Shown: positions 24,614 to 33,454 of the stretch, in pieces
How positions within the stretch are numbered: position 1 is the stretch's first letter
Layout: every line of letters starts with the position of its first letter
Source of the DNA: Salipaludibacillus aurantiacus
GTDB taxonomy: Bacteria; Bacillota; Bacilli; Bacillales; Salisediminibacteriaceae
Assembly: GCF_900111295.1 (NCBI RefSeq)
Contig: NZ_FOGT01000005.1
Span: 268,636-332,635 of the forward strand
DNA: 64,000 nt
Direction: 5' to 3'
Made by a program: the position numbers and the translations under genes
The notes under the pieces: generated by a model
Told to the model about the DNA's origin: nothing
What the model saw: only the letters and a program-made list of their open reading frames with translations
Databases searched by the model: none

Positions 24614-25225
24614 TTGGAAATGTCAGGTACCTCAGGTTTCATTTACCGGATGGCCGATTGGTTAATGAAACTTGCCTTAGTTAATTTGCTGTGGATTTTT
24701 TTTACAGCAGCCGGACTTTTATTGTTTGGTTTTTATCCGGCTTGGATTGCCGTTTGCAGGCTCATATCTTTATGGAAGGATGGGAAAGAACCCCCCATTG
24801 TTAAAACTTTCTGGTCTGTTTACCGGCAGGTTTTTATAAAAGGTAACCTCATTGCTTTTTTAGGTTGTGTTTTTATAATAATTTTAATAGTAAACCTTAA
24901 TATTATCAGTTTTTTTGAAGGATTTATTTTTTACTTTTTCAGCACAAGCACGTTAATTGTTTTAATGGGGTTTGCGGTGTGGATGATGATTTTTGGGCTG
25001 GCAGCGGCTGAGAAAAAAAAAGTAAGTTTTACGAAGGTAAGTTTTATTGAACCGGTTAAACGGATTGTGCTGGCTCCTGGAAAAACACTGTTATTCATTA
25101 TGGGCCTCTTTGCTGTCTACTTTTTAAATGGATTTATCCCAGGGCTTCTTCCAGTTTACAGCGTCAGCCTTACAGGGTTTATATGCGTGAGTTTGTTCAC
25201 TGAAGGGTCTGAACTTCCAGCTTAA
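24614..25225 (+). CDS. YesL family (DUF624) membrane protein
   Basis: A 203-residue protein with about five helices. The N-terminal stretch YRMADWLMKLALVNLLWIFF and the FGFYPAWIAVCRLI block are typical of YesL/DUF624, a family that repeatedly accompanies carbohydrate uptake operons in bacilli (for example the rhamnogalacturonan cluster). Its role is unknown. I chose TTG 24614 because GGAAGGTG ends seven bases before it; ATG 24620 is two codons downstream. Confidence 0.8.
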   Translation: MEMSGTSGFIYRMADWLMKLALVNLLWIFFTAAGLLLFGFYPAWIAVCRLISLWKDGKEPPIVKTFWSVYRQVFIKGNLIAFLGCVFIIILIVNLNIISFFEGFIFYFFSTSTLIVLMGFAVWMMIFGLAAAEKKKVSFTKVSFIEPVKRIVLAPGKTLLFIMGLFAVYFLNGFIPGLLPVYSVSLTGFICVSLFTEGSELPA

Positions 25226-25231
25226 TACAGG

Positions 25232-25269
25232 AAAAATGCGCCTATGGGCTCGCCCCTGGGCGCATTTTC
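25232..25269. terminator. bidirectional terminator
   Basis: AAAATGCGCC and GGCGCATTTT form the outer stem, with further pairing inside. It separates the convergent yesL-like and hydrolase genes. Confidence 0.8.
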
Positions 25270-26102
25270 TATAATTCATCTAAAAACGTTTGAATGGACT
25301 TCCAAAAGTCCGGACTTGATTGAAGGTTATTATGATTATAGCCTTCCAGCCAAACTTTTTGGCTTTCTCCTTTCCAGGCAGCCAGGGTGGCTGCTGAATG
25401 TTCAGTTGGGATGATTTCATCTTCTGAGGCGAGTAAAGCGAGTAAGGGGCTCTCAATTGATTCAGCTTTATCACTGACCTTAAATGGATGCCTAATAAGC
25501 CTCTCTACAGGAATAAGAGGGTACCTGTCTTTCATTACCCGTGTACGTGAATCGTATGGAGATACGAGCACGGTTCCCGCAACGTTTCTTTCTTTAGACA
25601 AATGGGTGGCTGGTGCTGTCCCCATACTTCGGCCCATGACAGCAATATGCTCTGAGTCAATCTCTTCCCGTTCAGAAATGAAATCATAGATCGCTTTAGC
25701 GTCATGAAAAAGGGCAGCTTCAGAGGGGGTTCCCTCGCTTAATCCGTATCCTCTGTGATTCACGAGCAGGACAGACCAGTCATTCAACTGTTCAAATTCC
25801 GGAAGGGTCCTTGAAACCTCTTCGGAGTTACCCCCGAAATAGATCAGGAGCCGGGAAGGGGAGTGATTCGAATTATTTAAGAGCCAGCCGTGCAGGCTGG
25901 TACCATCTTCTGTTTCTATAAAAAGCTCTTCAGCTTTTTTATTTTCGGCGTTAATTTCCTGTGCCTTCTCTCTTGATAGGTCCGGTTCCTGGAATAAGTC
26001 ATTCTCCTGGTTTACGTAAAACAAAAAAACATACAACCCGTAGAGTATGAAAATTGTCAAAAACAAATAGATTATGTATTTGAGTATTTGATTAACAGAC
26101 AT
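25269..26102 (-). CDS. membrane-anchored alpha/beta hydrolase
   Basis: A 277-residue protein with one N-terminal membrane helix (residues about 7-30), then an alpha/beta hydrolase domain facing outward. The nucleophile elbow is GRSMGTAP, the oxyanion segment is LLIYFGGNSEEV, and the C-terminal acid and base are in LLALLASEDEIIP and EGYNHNNLQ. The layout fits the serine aminopeptidase S33/YqkD-like group (often annotated dienelactone hydrolase or BEM46-like). ATG 26102 follows AGAGGTGATC. Substrate unknown. Confidence 0.8.
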   Translation of the reverse strand: MSVNQILKYIIYLFLTIFILYGLYVFLFYVNQENDLFQEPDLSREKAQEINAENKKAEELFIETEDGTSLHGWLLNNSNHSPSRLLIYFGGNSEEVSRTLPEFEQLNDWSVLLVNHRGYGLSEGTPSEAALFHDAKAIYDFISEREEIDSEHIAVMGRSMGTAPATHLSKERNVAGTVLVSPYDSRTRVMKDRYPLIPVERLIRHPFKVSDKAESIESPLLALLASEDEIIPTEHSAATLAAWKGESQKVWLEGYNHNNLQSSPDFWKSIQTFLDEL

Positions 26103-26265
26103 TTATGATCACCTCTATCATAATTACCCATAAATGATACTTTTTAACCCGTAAAAATTAATATCACGGAGACATTAAGGAGCTTGCTGAATCCGCCTCC
26201 GGATTAAAAAGTCAGCCAGGAGGGGCTTTGTTAGCTTATACAGCAGATGAGCTGCTTTAACATCA

Positions 26266-26299
26266 AAAGAAAAAAAGCCATTCAGTTATCTGAACAGCT
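26266..26299 (-). terminator. terminator of the glnHPQ operon
   Basis: On the minus strand AGCTGTTCAG and CTGAATGGCT form a 10-bp stem with two wobble pairs and the loop ATAA, followed by seven T residues and CTTTT. Confidence 0.8.
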
Positions 26300-26358
26300 T
26301 TTGATCTCCATCAGCTAATATATTACGTGCAAGCCAATGCGCTCTTTTAAAACGATGT

Positions 26359-27081
26359 TTATAAAATTTTGCTTAAAAATTCCTGGGTCCGGGGGTGCTG
26401 GGGGTTATCGAAAATATTTTCAGGAGAACCTTCTTCCATAACAACTCCTTCATCCATAAAGAGAACTCTGTCGCCCATTTCACGCGCAAACCCCATCTCA
26501 TGGGTAACCACCACCATGGTCATTCCTTCTTTTGCCAGGTCTTTCATTGCTTCCAGAACGTCCCCGACAAGTTCAGGGTCCAATGCGGAAGTAGGTTCAT
26601 CGAACAGCATGACCTTTGGGCTCATTGCGAGAGCTCTTGCAATGGCTACCCTCTGTTTTTGCCCGCCGGATAAACTGCCTGGATAAACATGCGCTTTATC
26701 AGATAAGCCTACTTTTCCTAATAAATCGAGAGATAATTTCTCTGCTTCCTCGTTTGAGAGATCTTTAACTTTTAAAGGGCCTAATGTTACGTTTTTTAAC
26801 ACGGTCATATGAGGAAATAGGTTAAAATGCTGAAATACCATTCCTACTTGTGAGCGGAGTTTATTTATATCGATTGTAGGGTCTGTTAAACTTTCGCCGT
26901 CTATAACAATATCACCGGCAGTAATTTCTTCAAGAAGATTTATGCAGCGTAAAAAGGTACTCTTGCCTGATCCAGAGGGACCAATCACACAGACCACCTC
27001 TTTTTCATTAATTTCTGCGTCAATTCCTTTAAGGACTTCCACCTTCCCAAATGATTTATGCAGATCAGTAACTTTAATCAT
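26359..27081 (-). CDS. glnQ: polar amino acid ABC transporter ATPase
   Basis: A 240-residue ABC ATPase of the polar amino acid type. Walker A is GPSGSGKST (residues 34-42), the Q-loop lies in [16 protein letters not shown], the signature is [15 protein letters not shown] and Walker B is [14 protein letters not shown], with the switch His in [10 protein letters not shown]. It is last in a minus-strand operon behind permease and binding-protein genes. The start overlaps the permease stop as TAATG. Glutamine is the most likely substrate by similarity, but arginine or other polar amino acids are possible. Confidence 0.9.
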   Translation of the reverse strand: MIKVTDLHKSFGKVEVLKGIDAEINEKEVVCVIGPSGSGKSTFLRCINLLEEITAGDIVIDGESLTDPTIDINKLRSQVGMVFQHFNLFPHMTVLKNVTLGPLKVKDLSNEEAEKLSLDLLGKVGLSDKAHVYPGSLSGGQKQRVAIARALAMSPKVMLFDEPTSALDPELVGDVLEAMKDLAKEGMTMVVVTHEMGFAREMGDRVLFMDEGVVMEEGSPENIFDNPQHPRTQEFLSKIL

Positions 27082-27752
27082 TAAACATCCAACCTCCGTT
27101 CAATACGGCGTAAAATAATCATTGCGGGTACAGTAATAATAAGATAAGCGAAGCACAGCATAATATAAGGTATAAAAGGGTCTCCGGAAGTACTTACGTA
27201 CTGTCTCATTAAATAAGTGACTTCACCTAAGGATATTACCGCAAAAATTGAAGTGTCCTTTAAACTAATAATGAACTGGTTCCCAAGAGGAGGAATCATT
27301 CGTTTAAACGCCTGCGGCCATATGATATACCTCATCGTCTGGGTGGAACTTAATCCAATAGAGCGGCCGGCTTCCATTTGCCCTTTATCTATTGATTCCA
27401 CGCCTCCGCGGACAATTTCAGCAATATAAGCCCCGGCATTTATGGCGATAGCAATAATCCCTGCCGTTAAAGCGTCAAAGTTAATTCCAAAAAAATCAGA
27501 TACAGCAAAATATAGGAATAATGCCTGAACAAGAATAGGTGTACCGCGGACTAATTCAATATAAACAGTTGCAATTCCGTATATAATTTTACTTTTAGAT
27601 AAACGGGCAAGTCCAAAAATGCTGCCTAAAATAAACCCGAAGAATACTCCTGTAAACGTGACGATCAATGTTAACTGGAGTCCCCGGGCGATGAAGGGGA
27701 GCGTATTGCGGTAATGAGGACTCGTAAATATCTCCGTCAGGTTTTCAATCAT
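27081..27752 (-). CDS. glnP: polar amino acid ABC transporter permease
   Basis: A 223-residue His/Glu/Gln/Arg-opine family permease. Helices start about residue 15, and the cytoplasmic loop [21 protein letters not shown] near residues 134-154 is the ATPase-docking motif. I chose ATG 27752 because AAGGAGG lies 11 bases upstream, and the family starts at a similar place. It is translationally coupled to glnQ. Confidence 0.9.
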   Translation of the reverse strand: MIENLTEIFTSPHYRNTLPFIARGLQLTLIVTFTGVFFGFILGSIFGLARLSKSKIIYGIATVYIELVRGTPILVQALFLYFAVSDFFGINFDALTAGIIAIAINAGAYIAEIVRGGVESIDKGQMEAGRSIGLSSTQTMRYIIWPQAFKRMIPPLGNQFIISLKDTSIFAVISLGEVTYLMRQYVSTSGDPFIPYIMLCFAYLIITVPAMIILRRIERRLDV

Positions 27753-27790
27753 TGGATGTGCTGCCTCCTTCTTGAGTATGTAGGATATAA

Positions 27791-27819
27791 AGCGCCACGA
27801 AAACCACATTCGCGGCGCT
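27791..27819 (-). terminator. intra-operon hairpin between glnH and glnP
   Basis: On the minus strand AGCGCCGCG pairs with CGTGGCGCT around an 11-base loop; no strong T tract. As with many binding-protein operons it probably stabilises the upstream message or attenuates read-through. Confidence 0.6.
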
Positions 27820-27844
27820 TTACTGGATAAATTACTAAATTAAT

Positions 27845-28612
27845 TTAATCTTCGTCAGGTCTTTCTCCAAACCATTCTTCATAAATGTCGGCGTAAGTCC
27901 CGTCCTCTCTCATTTCTGCAAGAGCTTCATTTACTTGTTCAGTAAGTTCAGACCCTTCAGGGAATGCAATACCGTATTGTTCACCTGTTAATCGTTCGCC
28001 AACAGTTTTCATTTCTCCTACTGCTTCTGTATCCATGTAATATAGAACGTTTGGAACATCGTAGATTACCGCATCCACTCGTCCTGCAGTTAAATCTTGA
28101 TATGCATTTACAATATCAGGGAAAGTCCGTACTTCAGCATCGGTGTTTTCCACTAAATATGTTTCACTCGTAGTAGCAGCACGCGTTGCTACCGGCCTTC
28201 CGTCTACATCGTCGATAGACTGTATTTCTTCTTCGTCCGCCCGCACAGCTAAAATTAAGCCTGCATCGTAATACGGATCTGAGAAATCAAAGTTTTCTGC
28301 CCGCTCTTCTGTAATAGTCATACCTGCTATTCCAATATCATAACGGCCTGTTCCCATCCCGGAAACAATTCCATCAAATTCGACCACTTCAAGATCAATA
28401 GTAAAACCTACACGGTCGGCAATTTCATTAATTAAATCAATATCAAATCCTTCCATCTCTCCAGTGTCCGTATTTAAATATTCAAACGGAACATAATTGG
28501 AGTCTGTGGCTACCGTGTATTCCGGCATATCTCCATCTGCAGCTGAATCACCGCAGGCTGCCGCAAAAGAAGCAAGTACCACTAACATAAAAATAACTGA
28601 CAGTTTCTTCAC
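27845..28612 (-). CDS. glnH: amino acid ABC transporter substrate-binding lipoprotein
   Basis: A 255-residue family 3 solute-binding lipoprotein. The signal peptide ends SFAAAC with lipidated Cys20. The domain begins YTVATDSNYVPFEY and contains GFDIDLINEIADRVG and the GRYDIGIAGMTIT block typical of glutamine/arginine-binding proteins. Highly acidic. ATG 28612 follows AAGGGGGAAAA. First gene of the glnHPQ operon. Confidence 0.9.
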   Translation of the reverse strand: MKKLSVIFMLVVLASFAAACGDSAADGDMPEYTVATDSNYVPFEYLNTDTGEMEGFDIDLINEIADRVGFTIDLEVVEFDGIVSGMGTGRYDIGIAGMTITEERAENFDFSDPYYDAGLILAVRADEEEIQSIDDVDGRPVATRAATTSETYLVENTDAEVRTFPDIVNAYQDLTAGRVDAVIYDVPNVLYYMDTEAVGEMKTVGERLTGEQYGIAFPEGSELTEQVNEALAEMREDGTYADIYEEWFGERPDED

Positions 28613-28918
28613 ATTTTTTCCCCCTTAAAGTTTTAGATTAATGTATTTTAAATAGTACTAATATTAGCACTATTTAAAACAGAAAAATTAGTAAAATAGT
28701 ATTCTATTACAACTTGTATGTTAAAAATGATTTTAGCATAGTTATTCATAGTGCGCTAGTTTTTTTAATTTTCTAACTAAACTATAAAAGAAGTATAGTA
28801 TTGATATAAAAGCTTTTTCATAGTAATAATTAATGATTTGAAATATTCAGATTTGCCATTAATTTATAAAGGGTGTATTTAAAGTGCTGGGCTGGGACAT
28901 TTTCAGGCAGCCGGGAAA
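28613..28918. other. AT-rich spacer upstream of glnH
   Basis: A 306-base noncoding stretch, strongly AT-rich. It holds the nested palindrome at 28646-28679 and, near 28892, a CTGGGACA block of the short 3'-end repeat also seen at 4465 and 56917. No open frame with a ribosome site was found. Confidence 0.5.
28646..28679. promoter_or_regulatory. nested palindrome upstream of glnH
   Basis: Outer arms TTTTAAATAGT and ACTATTTAAAA (11 bp, perfect) enclose the inner palindrome CTAATATTAG. It lies 34 bases before the glnH start, where it could be an operator or a leader hairpin. The binding factor is unknown. Confidence 0.6.
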
Positions 28919-29728
28919 TTAAGGGTTATTGCCTTTTCCCTTTTGAAAAGCACGGGAGTAATCTTTCAAGTAAGGGATTTTTGATCTGGCGTGCTTCAAT
29001 GTTTCGCAGGTTATGTCCCCGTAAATAATCTTTTCCTTATCTGATGGAGCTTCTGACATGACAGACCCTTCAGGGGACACCAATTTACTTTTCCCGCAAG
29101 CGCCATTTCCTGCGGCGTTAACTCCAAATATATAAACGGTGTTATCCAGAGCTCTGCAAGGAAGCTGGATATCCCATCTGTTTTCGGCTTCGAGGCTCCA
29201 TACTGACGGGGCAAAAATAATATCAGCCCCTTTCAAAGCTAATTCTCTTGCCGGTTCGGGAAATTCTATATCATAACAAATCAGCACACCAACCGTTCCA
29301 GAACCTGTTTTAAAAACAGGATATGATTTTTTCCCAGGTGTAAATGTCTTTTCTTCCTGTCCCCATAATAGAGACTTTCGGTATATGCCAAGGAGTTTGC
29401 CGTTATTGTCAATGATGGCAGAGGATATAAAATAATTACTCCCGTATCCAGAGGGAGTGTAGCTCATTTCAAGGAAGGGAACAATAAGGACCGATTTTGT
29501 TTCCTTAGCCAGCTGTTGGAATGAACCAATCATTCTGCTTTCGGCTGTATCTGCCAGAAGCCGCACATCTTCCCGGTTAAAATGGTAGCCTGAGAGCCAT
29601 AACTCAGGTAAACAAATAATTTCCGCTCCCTGTGAAGCTGCCTCTTGCACAAGTTTTACTGCTTTTAAATAGTTTTCACTTTTCCAGGAAGGCTTAGACA
29701 CCATTGGAATGCCTGCTACTTTTGCCAT
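28919..29728 (-). CDS. carbon-nitrogen hydrolase (nitrilase superfamily)
   Basis: A 269-residue nitrilase-fold amidase. The Glu-Lys-Cys triad is Glu42 (CLPELWLSGYH), Lys118 (YRKSLLW) and Cys151 (GVLICYDIEFPE). This resembles the omega-amidase and N-carbamoyl-amine hydrolase branch rather than true nitrilases. ATG 29728 follows a GGGGGG tract. It is separated from the upstream membrane-protein gene by a terminator, so it is its own unit. Substrate unknown. Confidence 0.85.
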   Translation of the reverse strand: MAKVAGIPMVSKPSWKSENYLKAVKLVQEAASQGAEIICLPELWLSGYHFNREDVRLLADTAESRMIGSFQQLAKETKSVLIVPFLEMSYTPSGYGSNYFISSAIIDNNGKLLGIYRKSLLWGQEEKTFTPGKKSYPVFKTGSGTVGVLICYDIEFPEPARELALKGADIIFAPSVWSLEAENRWDIQLPCRALDNTVYIFGVNAAGNGACGKSKLVSPEGSVMSEAPSDKEKIIYGDITCETLKHARSKIPYLKDYSRAFQKGKGNNP

Positions 29729-29823
29729 ATTAATTCCCCCCGTTAGTTTTTTATAAGAAAGACAGTAAATGAACAAATTTAAAATGTCAAAAGATGTTCC
29801 TAGATAGCTCAGTTAATTATCAA

Positions 29824-29866
29824 CAAAAAAAGCAGCCCTGTATCCCTAGTAACAGTAAGAGCTGCT
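29824..29866 (-). terminator. terminator after the 108-aa membrane protein gene
   Basis: On the minus strand AGCAGCTCT pairs with AGGGCTGCT (one wobble) around a long loop, followed by TTTTTTTG. Confidence 0.75.
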
Positions 29867-29884
29867 GAGTCAATATAGATTATA

Positions 29885-30211
29885 CTATGATGTTTTTCTC
29901 TTTATTATATTGCTTATTCCTGCCGGAAGAAGAAGCATGAGTGGAATAAAACCATACGTGTCTATTAAAACGGGCAGGGCGAGTCCGGACACGAGCATGA
30001 GCCATCCGCCTGCTTTAGCATTATTTCCGGCTAATGAAGCTCCCACAATAGCAGCTGTACTGATCATAATAGCACCTAACGTTTCCCCGGCTAAAAACGA
30101 TTCGCCGTAAACTGCTTCATCTGTTGTACCGTAATACAGCGCATAAAAGGTAAAAATAATACCTAATGAGCCGCCTGTAATACCTAAATAAAGAGTAGTG
30201 GTTCTAGTCAT
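29885..30211 (-). CDS. small membrane protein, unknown
   Basis: A 108-residue protein with four predicted membrane helices (about residues 7-27, 42-62, 66-85 and 86-102) and a short basic C-terminus (NIIKRKTS). Glycine-rich helices (GETLGAIMISTAAIVGASLAG) suggest tight packing. I do not recognise a family. ATG 30211 follows AAAGGAGC. Single-gene unit with a terminator. Confidence 0.65.
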   Translation of the reverse strand: MTRTTTLYLGITGGSLGIIFTFYALYYGTTDEAVYGESFLAGETLGAIMISTAAIVGASLAGNNAKAGGWLMLVSGLALPVLIDTYGFIPLMLLLPAGISNIIKRKTS

Positions 30212-30301
30212 TTATAAAAGCTCCTTTACATCTTTACCTGTATTTTTGACACAAATATAAAGGAGTATTCTAAAATGTCCGTGTGGTAACTGAGCAACTG
30301 G

Positions 30302-31213
30302 CTATTTGGGAGTAAAGTTTGCCAGAAAAGCCGTTTTTGAAAAGGAATAAATTAATAGTCCGAGCCATATAAATGAAAAAGAGACCGCATGAACTGCTGT
30401 AAAAGGCTCTCCATAAAATATCACTCCCAGTACCAGCATGATGGTAGGTGCTATATACTGAAGAAATCCAATAAACGAAAGAGGAATTTTAAGTGCACCT
30501 ATACCGAACAAAAGTAAAGGGACAGCAGTTACTGCGCCTGTTCCGGCAAGCAGAAAAGCAGTACTCGGTTCTTCAATGTAAAAGGCTGAGAACGGATTGC
30601 CGCGGATCCAAATGATGTAACTTAACGCCGCAGGCATTAATAGTAATGTTTCTATCGTCAGTCCTGTCATCGCCCCGATTTTAGTCTGTTTTTTTACTAA
30701 TCCGTACATTCCGAAACTAAATGCAAGCACAAGAGCAATATAAGGTACCTCTCCAAATGAAAATGTCATAATACTGACTCCTGTGAGCGCTGAAAATACT
30801 GATATTTTCTGCCAGAAAGTCAATTTTTCTTTGAAAAACAGTACCCCAAGCAAAACATTCAGCAGAGGATTAATATAATATCCAAGACTTACCTGCACGA
30901 TGTGTTCATTTGCAACTGCCCAAATAAAGAGAACCCAGTTAATACTGATAAAGAAAGCAGACAAGGCGATTCCTGCAATAATTTTAGGGTGGGTAATTAA
31001 ATAGCGGATATCGTAAATGAGCTGGCTCATTTTTCTTACAGCAAAGAACATTAAAATCATAAATAAAAGTGACCAGACTATTCGATGGGCGAGCACCTCA
31101 AAAGCTGGAATGTGTTCTGTCTGTTTCCAGTATATAGGGAGAAAACCCCAGATAAGATAAGCAGATACTCCAGCTGACACGCCCTTAGTAACTTCACTTT
31201 GTCCCTGGTTCAT
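30302..31213 (-). CDS. rarD: RarD, EamA-family transporter
   Basis: A 303-residue drug/metabolite transporter with ten helices in two EamA repeats. The RarD pattern is clear: KGVSAGVSAYLIWGFLPIYW at the N-terminus, HRIVWSLLF, the NWVLFIWAVANEHIVQVSLG block and GYYINPLLNVLLGVLFFKEK. RarD proteins are named for chloramphenicol sensitivity in Pseudomonas, but their true substrates are unsettled. ATG 31213 stands 67 bases downstream of a spacer with no clear operon partner. Confidence 0.9.
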   Translation of the reverse strand: MNQGQSEVTKGVSAGVSAYLIWGFLPIYWKQTEHIPAFEVLAHRIVWSLLFMILMFFAVRKMSQLIYDIRYLITHPKIIAGIALSAFFISINWVLFIWAVANEHIVQVSLGYYINPLLNVLLGVLFFKEKLTFWQKISVFSALTGVSIMTFSFGEVPYIALVLAFSFGMYGLVKKQTKIGAMTGLTIETLLLMPAALSYIIWIRGNPFSAFYIEEPSTAFLLAGTGAVTAVPLLLFGIGALKIPLSFIGFLQYIAPTIMLVLGVIFYGEPFTAVHAVSFSFIWLGLLIYSFSKTAFLANFTPK

Positions 31214-31453
31214 TCGTTTTCCTCATTTCCTGTCTTCGTTAACAAAAATAAGTGTACTCTTTATTCGGGGCTGATGTAAACGATAAACGTTTTTCTTGTC
31301 AGGTCCACCGGCTGAGACTATGCTACTCTATTTATGTTTATTTAAGTAACGTCATTGATAAATGTTTTATATTTTGATATTTTCTGATATATTAGTCTTA
31401 GATAAAAAGTTATGACTGGCGATTTGAAATATATAACGGGAGGATAAAGACCT

Positions 31454-31660
31454 ATGCACAAGGTTAATCCGAATTTAAAAAGTCTGATGAATTTACCTGA
31501 GCAAACGACAGAAGAACTGAAGAGCCGTTTCAAAAAACTGTCAAAGGATTTGGAGTTCGCCAGAAGTGCCTTTGAATTTGAAAACACTTCAGATATAAAA
31601 ATGCAAATGGTCTATATTATTGAAGAATTAAAGGGGAGAAGAGATGAGACAGAGGATTAA
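31454..31660 (+). CDS. small helical conserved-looking protein
   Basis: A 68-residue charged protein starting at ATG 31454 after GGGAGGATAAAG. It is almost entirely helical by composition (TTEELKSRFKKLSKDLEFAR, IKMQMVYIIEELKGRRD). No family recognised. The ribosome site and codon usage support a real gene. Confidence 0.6.
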   Translation: MHKVNPNLKSLMNLPEQTTEELKSRFKKLSKDLEFARSAFEFENTSDIKMQMVYIIEELKGRRDETED

Positions 31661-31812
31661 ATTTGTAATTCTCTGTTTTTTCTCAGATTTTTTGTAGCAC
31701 ACTTTATGAGTCTATAGTATCGGCCAGCGCCATTTTCCTTTATTATTTTACGATTTCAGTTTAAACTGTAGTTTGAACTGGAAAAATGATAAAGAAAAAA
31801 GGAGGTAAAAGG

Positions 31813-32187
31813 ATGTTCTATACGACTCACTCCCATATTTTTACTTGGGTAGTAGCCATCGTATTATTTATTGCAGCTGTGGCGTTATTCAAAAAAGGAA
31901 TGGCAAAACAGGTTAAAATCTTACATATGGCATTAAGGCTGTTTTATATCCTGATAATTATAACTGGGGGAATCTTATTCTTTCAGTTTGCAGGGATCAA
32001 TCATATGCTGTACGGCCTGAAATTTGTGTCCGGACTGGCTGTTATAAGCTTTTCAGAAATGTACATGATTCGGATGAAAAAAGGCAAACCGCTGAATGGA
32101 ATGCTTATCGGGCTGGTTGTTTCATTGCTGGTAACGTTGTATTTAGGGTTTGGGCTGCCTATAGGGTTTAATTTTATGCCTTTATAA
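31813..32187 (+). CDS. yisL: YisL family (DUF1516) membrane protein
   Basis: A 124-residue protein with four helices. HSHIFTWVVAIVLFIAAVAL, the ILHMALRLFYILIIITGG block and the ending LGFGLPIGFNF match B. subtilis YisL. Function unknown. ATG 31813 follows AAAGGAGGTAAAA; the upstream ATG 31786 lies before that ribosome site and is not the start. It is 13 bases from the phosphoesterase gene, so the two form an operon. Confidence 0.85.
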   Translation: MFYTTHSHIFTWVVAIVLFIAAVALFKKGMAKQVKILHMALRLFYILIIITGGILFFQFAGINHMLYGLKFVSGLAVISFSEMYMIRMKKGKPLNGMLIGLVVSLLVTLYLGFGLPIGFNFMPL

Positions 32188-32200
32188 AAAGGTGGTTTAT

Positions 32201-32686
32201 ATGAAAATTATAGTCGTCTCAGATACCCATATGCCTAAAAAAGGAAAAATACTTCCCGTCAGGTTAACAGAGGAATTAGCCACCGCTGACCGTATCATAC
32301 ATGCAGGCGACTGGCAGACTCCGGAAGTGTATAACCAGTTAAAAAAATATGGACAGATAGATGGTGTCTGCGGAAATACAGATAATGAACAAATGAGAAG
32401 AATAGTACCTGATAAAAAAGCTTTAACTATTGAGGGGTTTAAAATCGGCATTGTCCATGGCCATGGAACCGGTAAAACGACCGAAAAGAGGGCTGCAGAG
32501 TCTTTTTCTGAAAAAATGGACTGTATTATTTTCGGCCATTCTCATATACCATATTTACGTTATGTAAACAAGACTCTGTTGTTTAATCCAGGGTCTGTCA
32601 TGGATAAAAGAAAGATGCCTTACTTTTCATTTGGGATTTTGACTTTGTCAGATTATATTCACGCTGAATTTATTTTCTTTTCATAA
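32201..32686 (+). CDS. YfcE/MJ0936-type metallophosphoesterase
   Basis: A 161-residue calcineurin-like phosphodiesterase. Metal ligands appear in the canonical order: VSDTHMP (Asp-x-His), HAGDW (Gly-Asp), CGNTDN (Gly-Asn), VHGHG and FGHSHIP (Gly-His-x-His). The size is that of the YfcE/MJ0936 family, with two-metal phosphodiesterase activity on artificial substrates; the physiological one is unknown. ATG 32201 follows AAAAGGTGG and is coupled to yisL. Confidence 0.9.
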   Translation: MKIIVVSDTHMPKKGKILPVRLTEELATADRIIHAGDWQTPEVYNQLKKYGQIDGVCGNTDNEQMRRIVPDKKALTIEGFKIGIVHGHGTGKTTEKRAAESFSEKMDCIIFGHSHIPYLRYVNKTLLFNPGSVMDKRKMPYFSFGILTLSDYIHAEFIFFS

Positions 32687-32719
32687 AGAGACTGAGATAT
32701 AAGGATAGTAACCTGAAAG

Positions 32720-32761
32720 ACATCCGAAACAATATTTTAAATATTGGTCGGATGTTTTTTT
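32720..32761 (+). terminator. terminator of the yisL-phosphoesterase operon
   Basis: ACATCCGA and TCGGATGT form the outer stem, with AATATT/AATATT pairing inside after a small internal loop; TTTTTTTG follows. Confidence 0.8.
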
Positions 32762-33084
32762 GTTAAAAGCAGGGATTTCAATCCATTAGATGGGCGTTTG
32801 TTTACTGTAAAAATAGAATCGTTTCTATTTAAATAAGAGTCAATTTTAATCTGCCGGTTCACTGTCGGCAAAGGCTTACTCCAAAGACCCAAGTGCAACA
32901 ATCGATTAAAGGACCTTAGTAACCCCTTCACATCCTGGGCCAGATCCGTGTGGAAGTTCGCTATGTTTTCTTGAAGCGACAGAAAAAGTTAAATCACCGA
33001 CTTTTAAATGCTTCATAACTCAATTCGATTTATATCGAGAAGTAGTTAATGAGACCGGAGGAAGCGAGACTGTCTCTTCCTCTG
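32762..33084. other. noncoding or decayed region
   Basis: No gene with acceptable start signals was found here. A minus-strand frame without ribosome site covers 32737-32931 and a 36-codon minus frame covers 32906-33016; neither resembles a known family. The stretch leads into the dispersed repeat at 33085, so decayed mobile DNA is the likely content. Confidence 0.4.
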
Positions 33085-33240
33085 AAAGCTGCGCTCTGGA
33101 GCAGCATCCGTCGAGACAAATCGGTGAATAGTCACTGAAGCAATGCTCTTTCCTGTGGAAAAGGAAGTCAGGCAAGACCCTGCAGAGCAAAGCTCGAAGC
33201 GGCTTGCCGACTTCTCCACGGAAAGCGAGTTTGCGTAGGA
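33085..33240. repeat. Bacillaceae dispersed repeat, second copy
   Basis: TTTCCTGTGGAAAAGGAAGT near 33149, CAGGCAAGACCCTGCAGAGC near 33169, AAGCGGCTTGCCGACTTCTC near 33197 and CACGGAAAGCGAGTTTGCG near 33218 match, with substitutions, the well-known CCTGCGGGA ... CCCGCGGAAAGCGAG repeat of bacilli. It is related in type to 7141-7375. Higher GC than the flanks, no coding potential. Confidence 0.6.
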
Positions 33241-33454
33241 ATCATCAACTCCTTTATACAGATTAACTAATAAATATAAAAGCGTTCTCTAAATATAAAC
33301 TCTTTTTCAGTGGCTTCGTTTTCTTTACCCAAGGGCTTCAACTGACTTCCTGAAGGAGGACGCTCTTTTTATAGTCCCTTTTCTTCCTAACAAACACTTT
33401 TTGTTGAATGGTGCATAAATTATATAGACGATTGACCATTAAGGGGAGATTATT

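Noticed and set aside
26164..26259. Open stretch resembling a chemotaxis-receptor fragment (DIKELAESASGLKSQ)
   Set aside because: About 30 codons, no start or ribosome site, and the similarity is to generic helical sequence. Not enough to call a pseudogene.
32906..33016. Minus-strand 36-codon frame beginning MKHLKVGDLTF
   Set aside because: No ribosome site, and only the first dozen residues look protein-like. Mentioned in the gap entry but not called.
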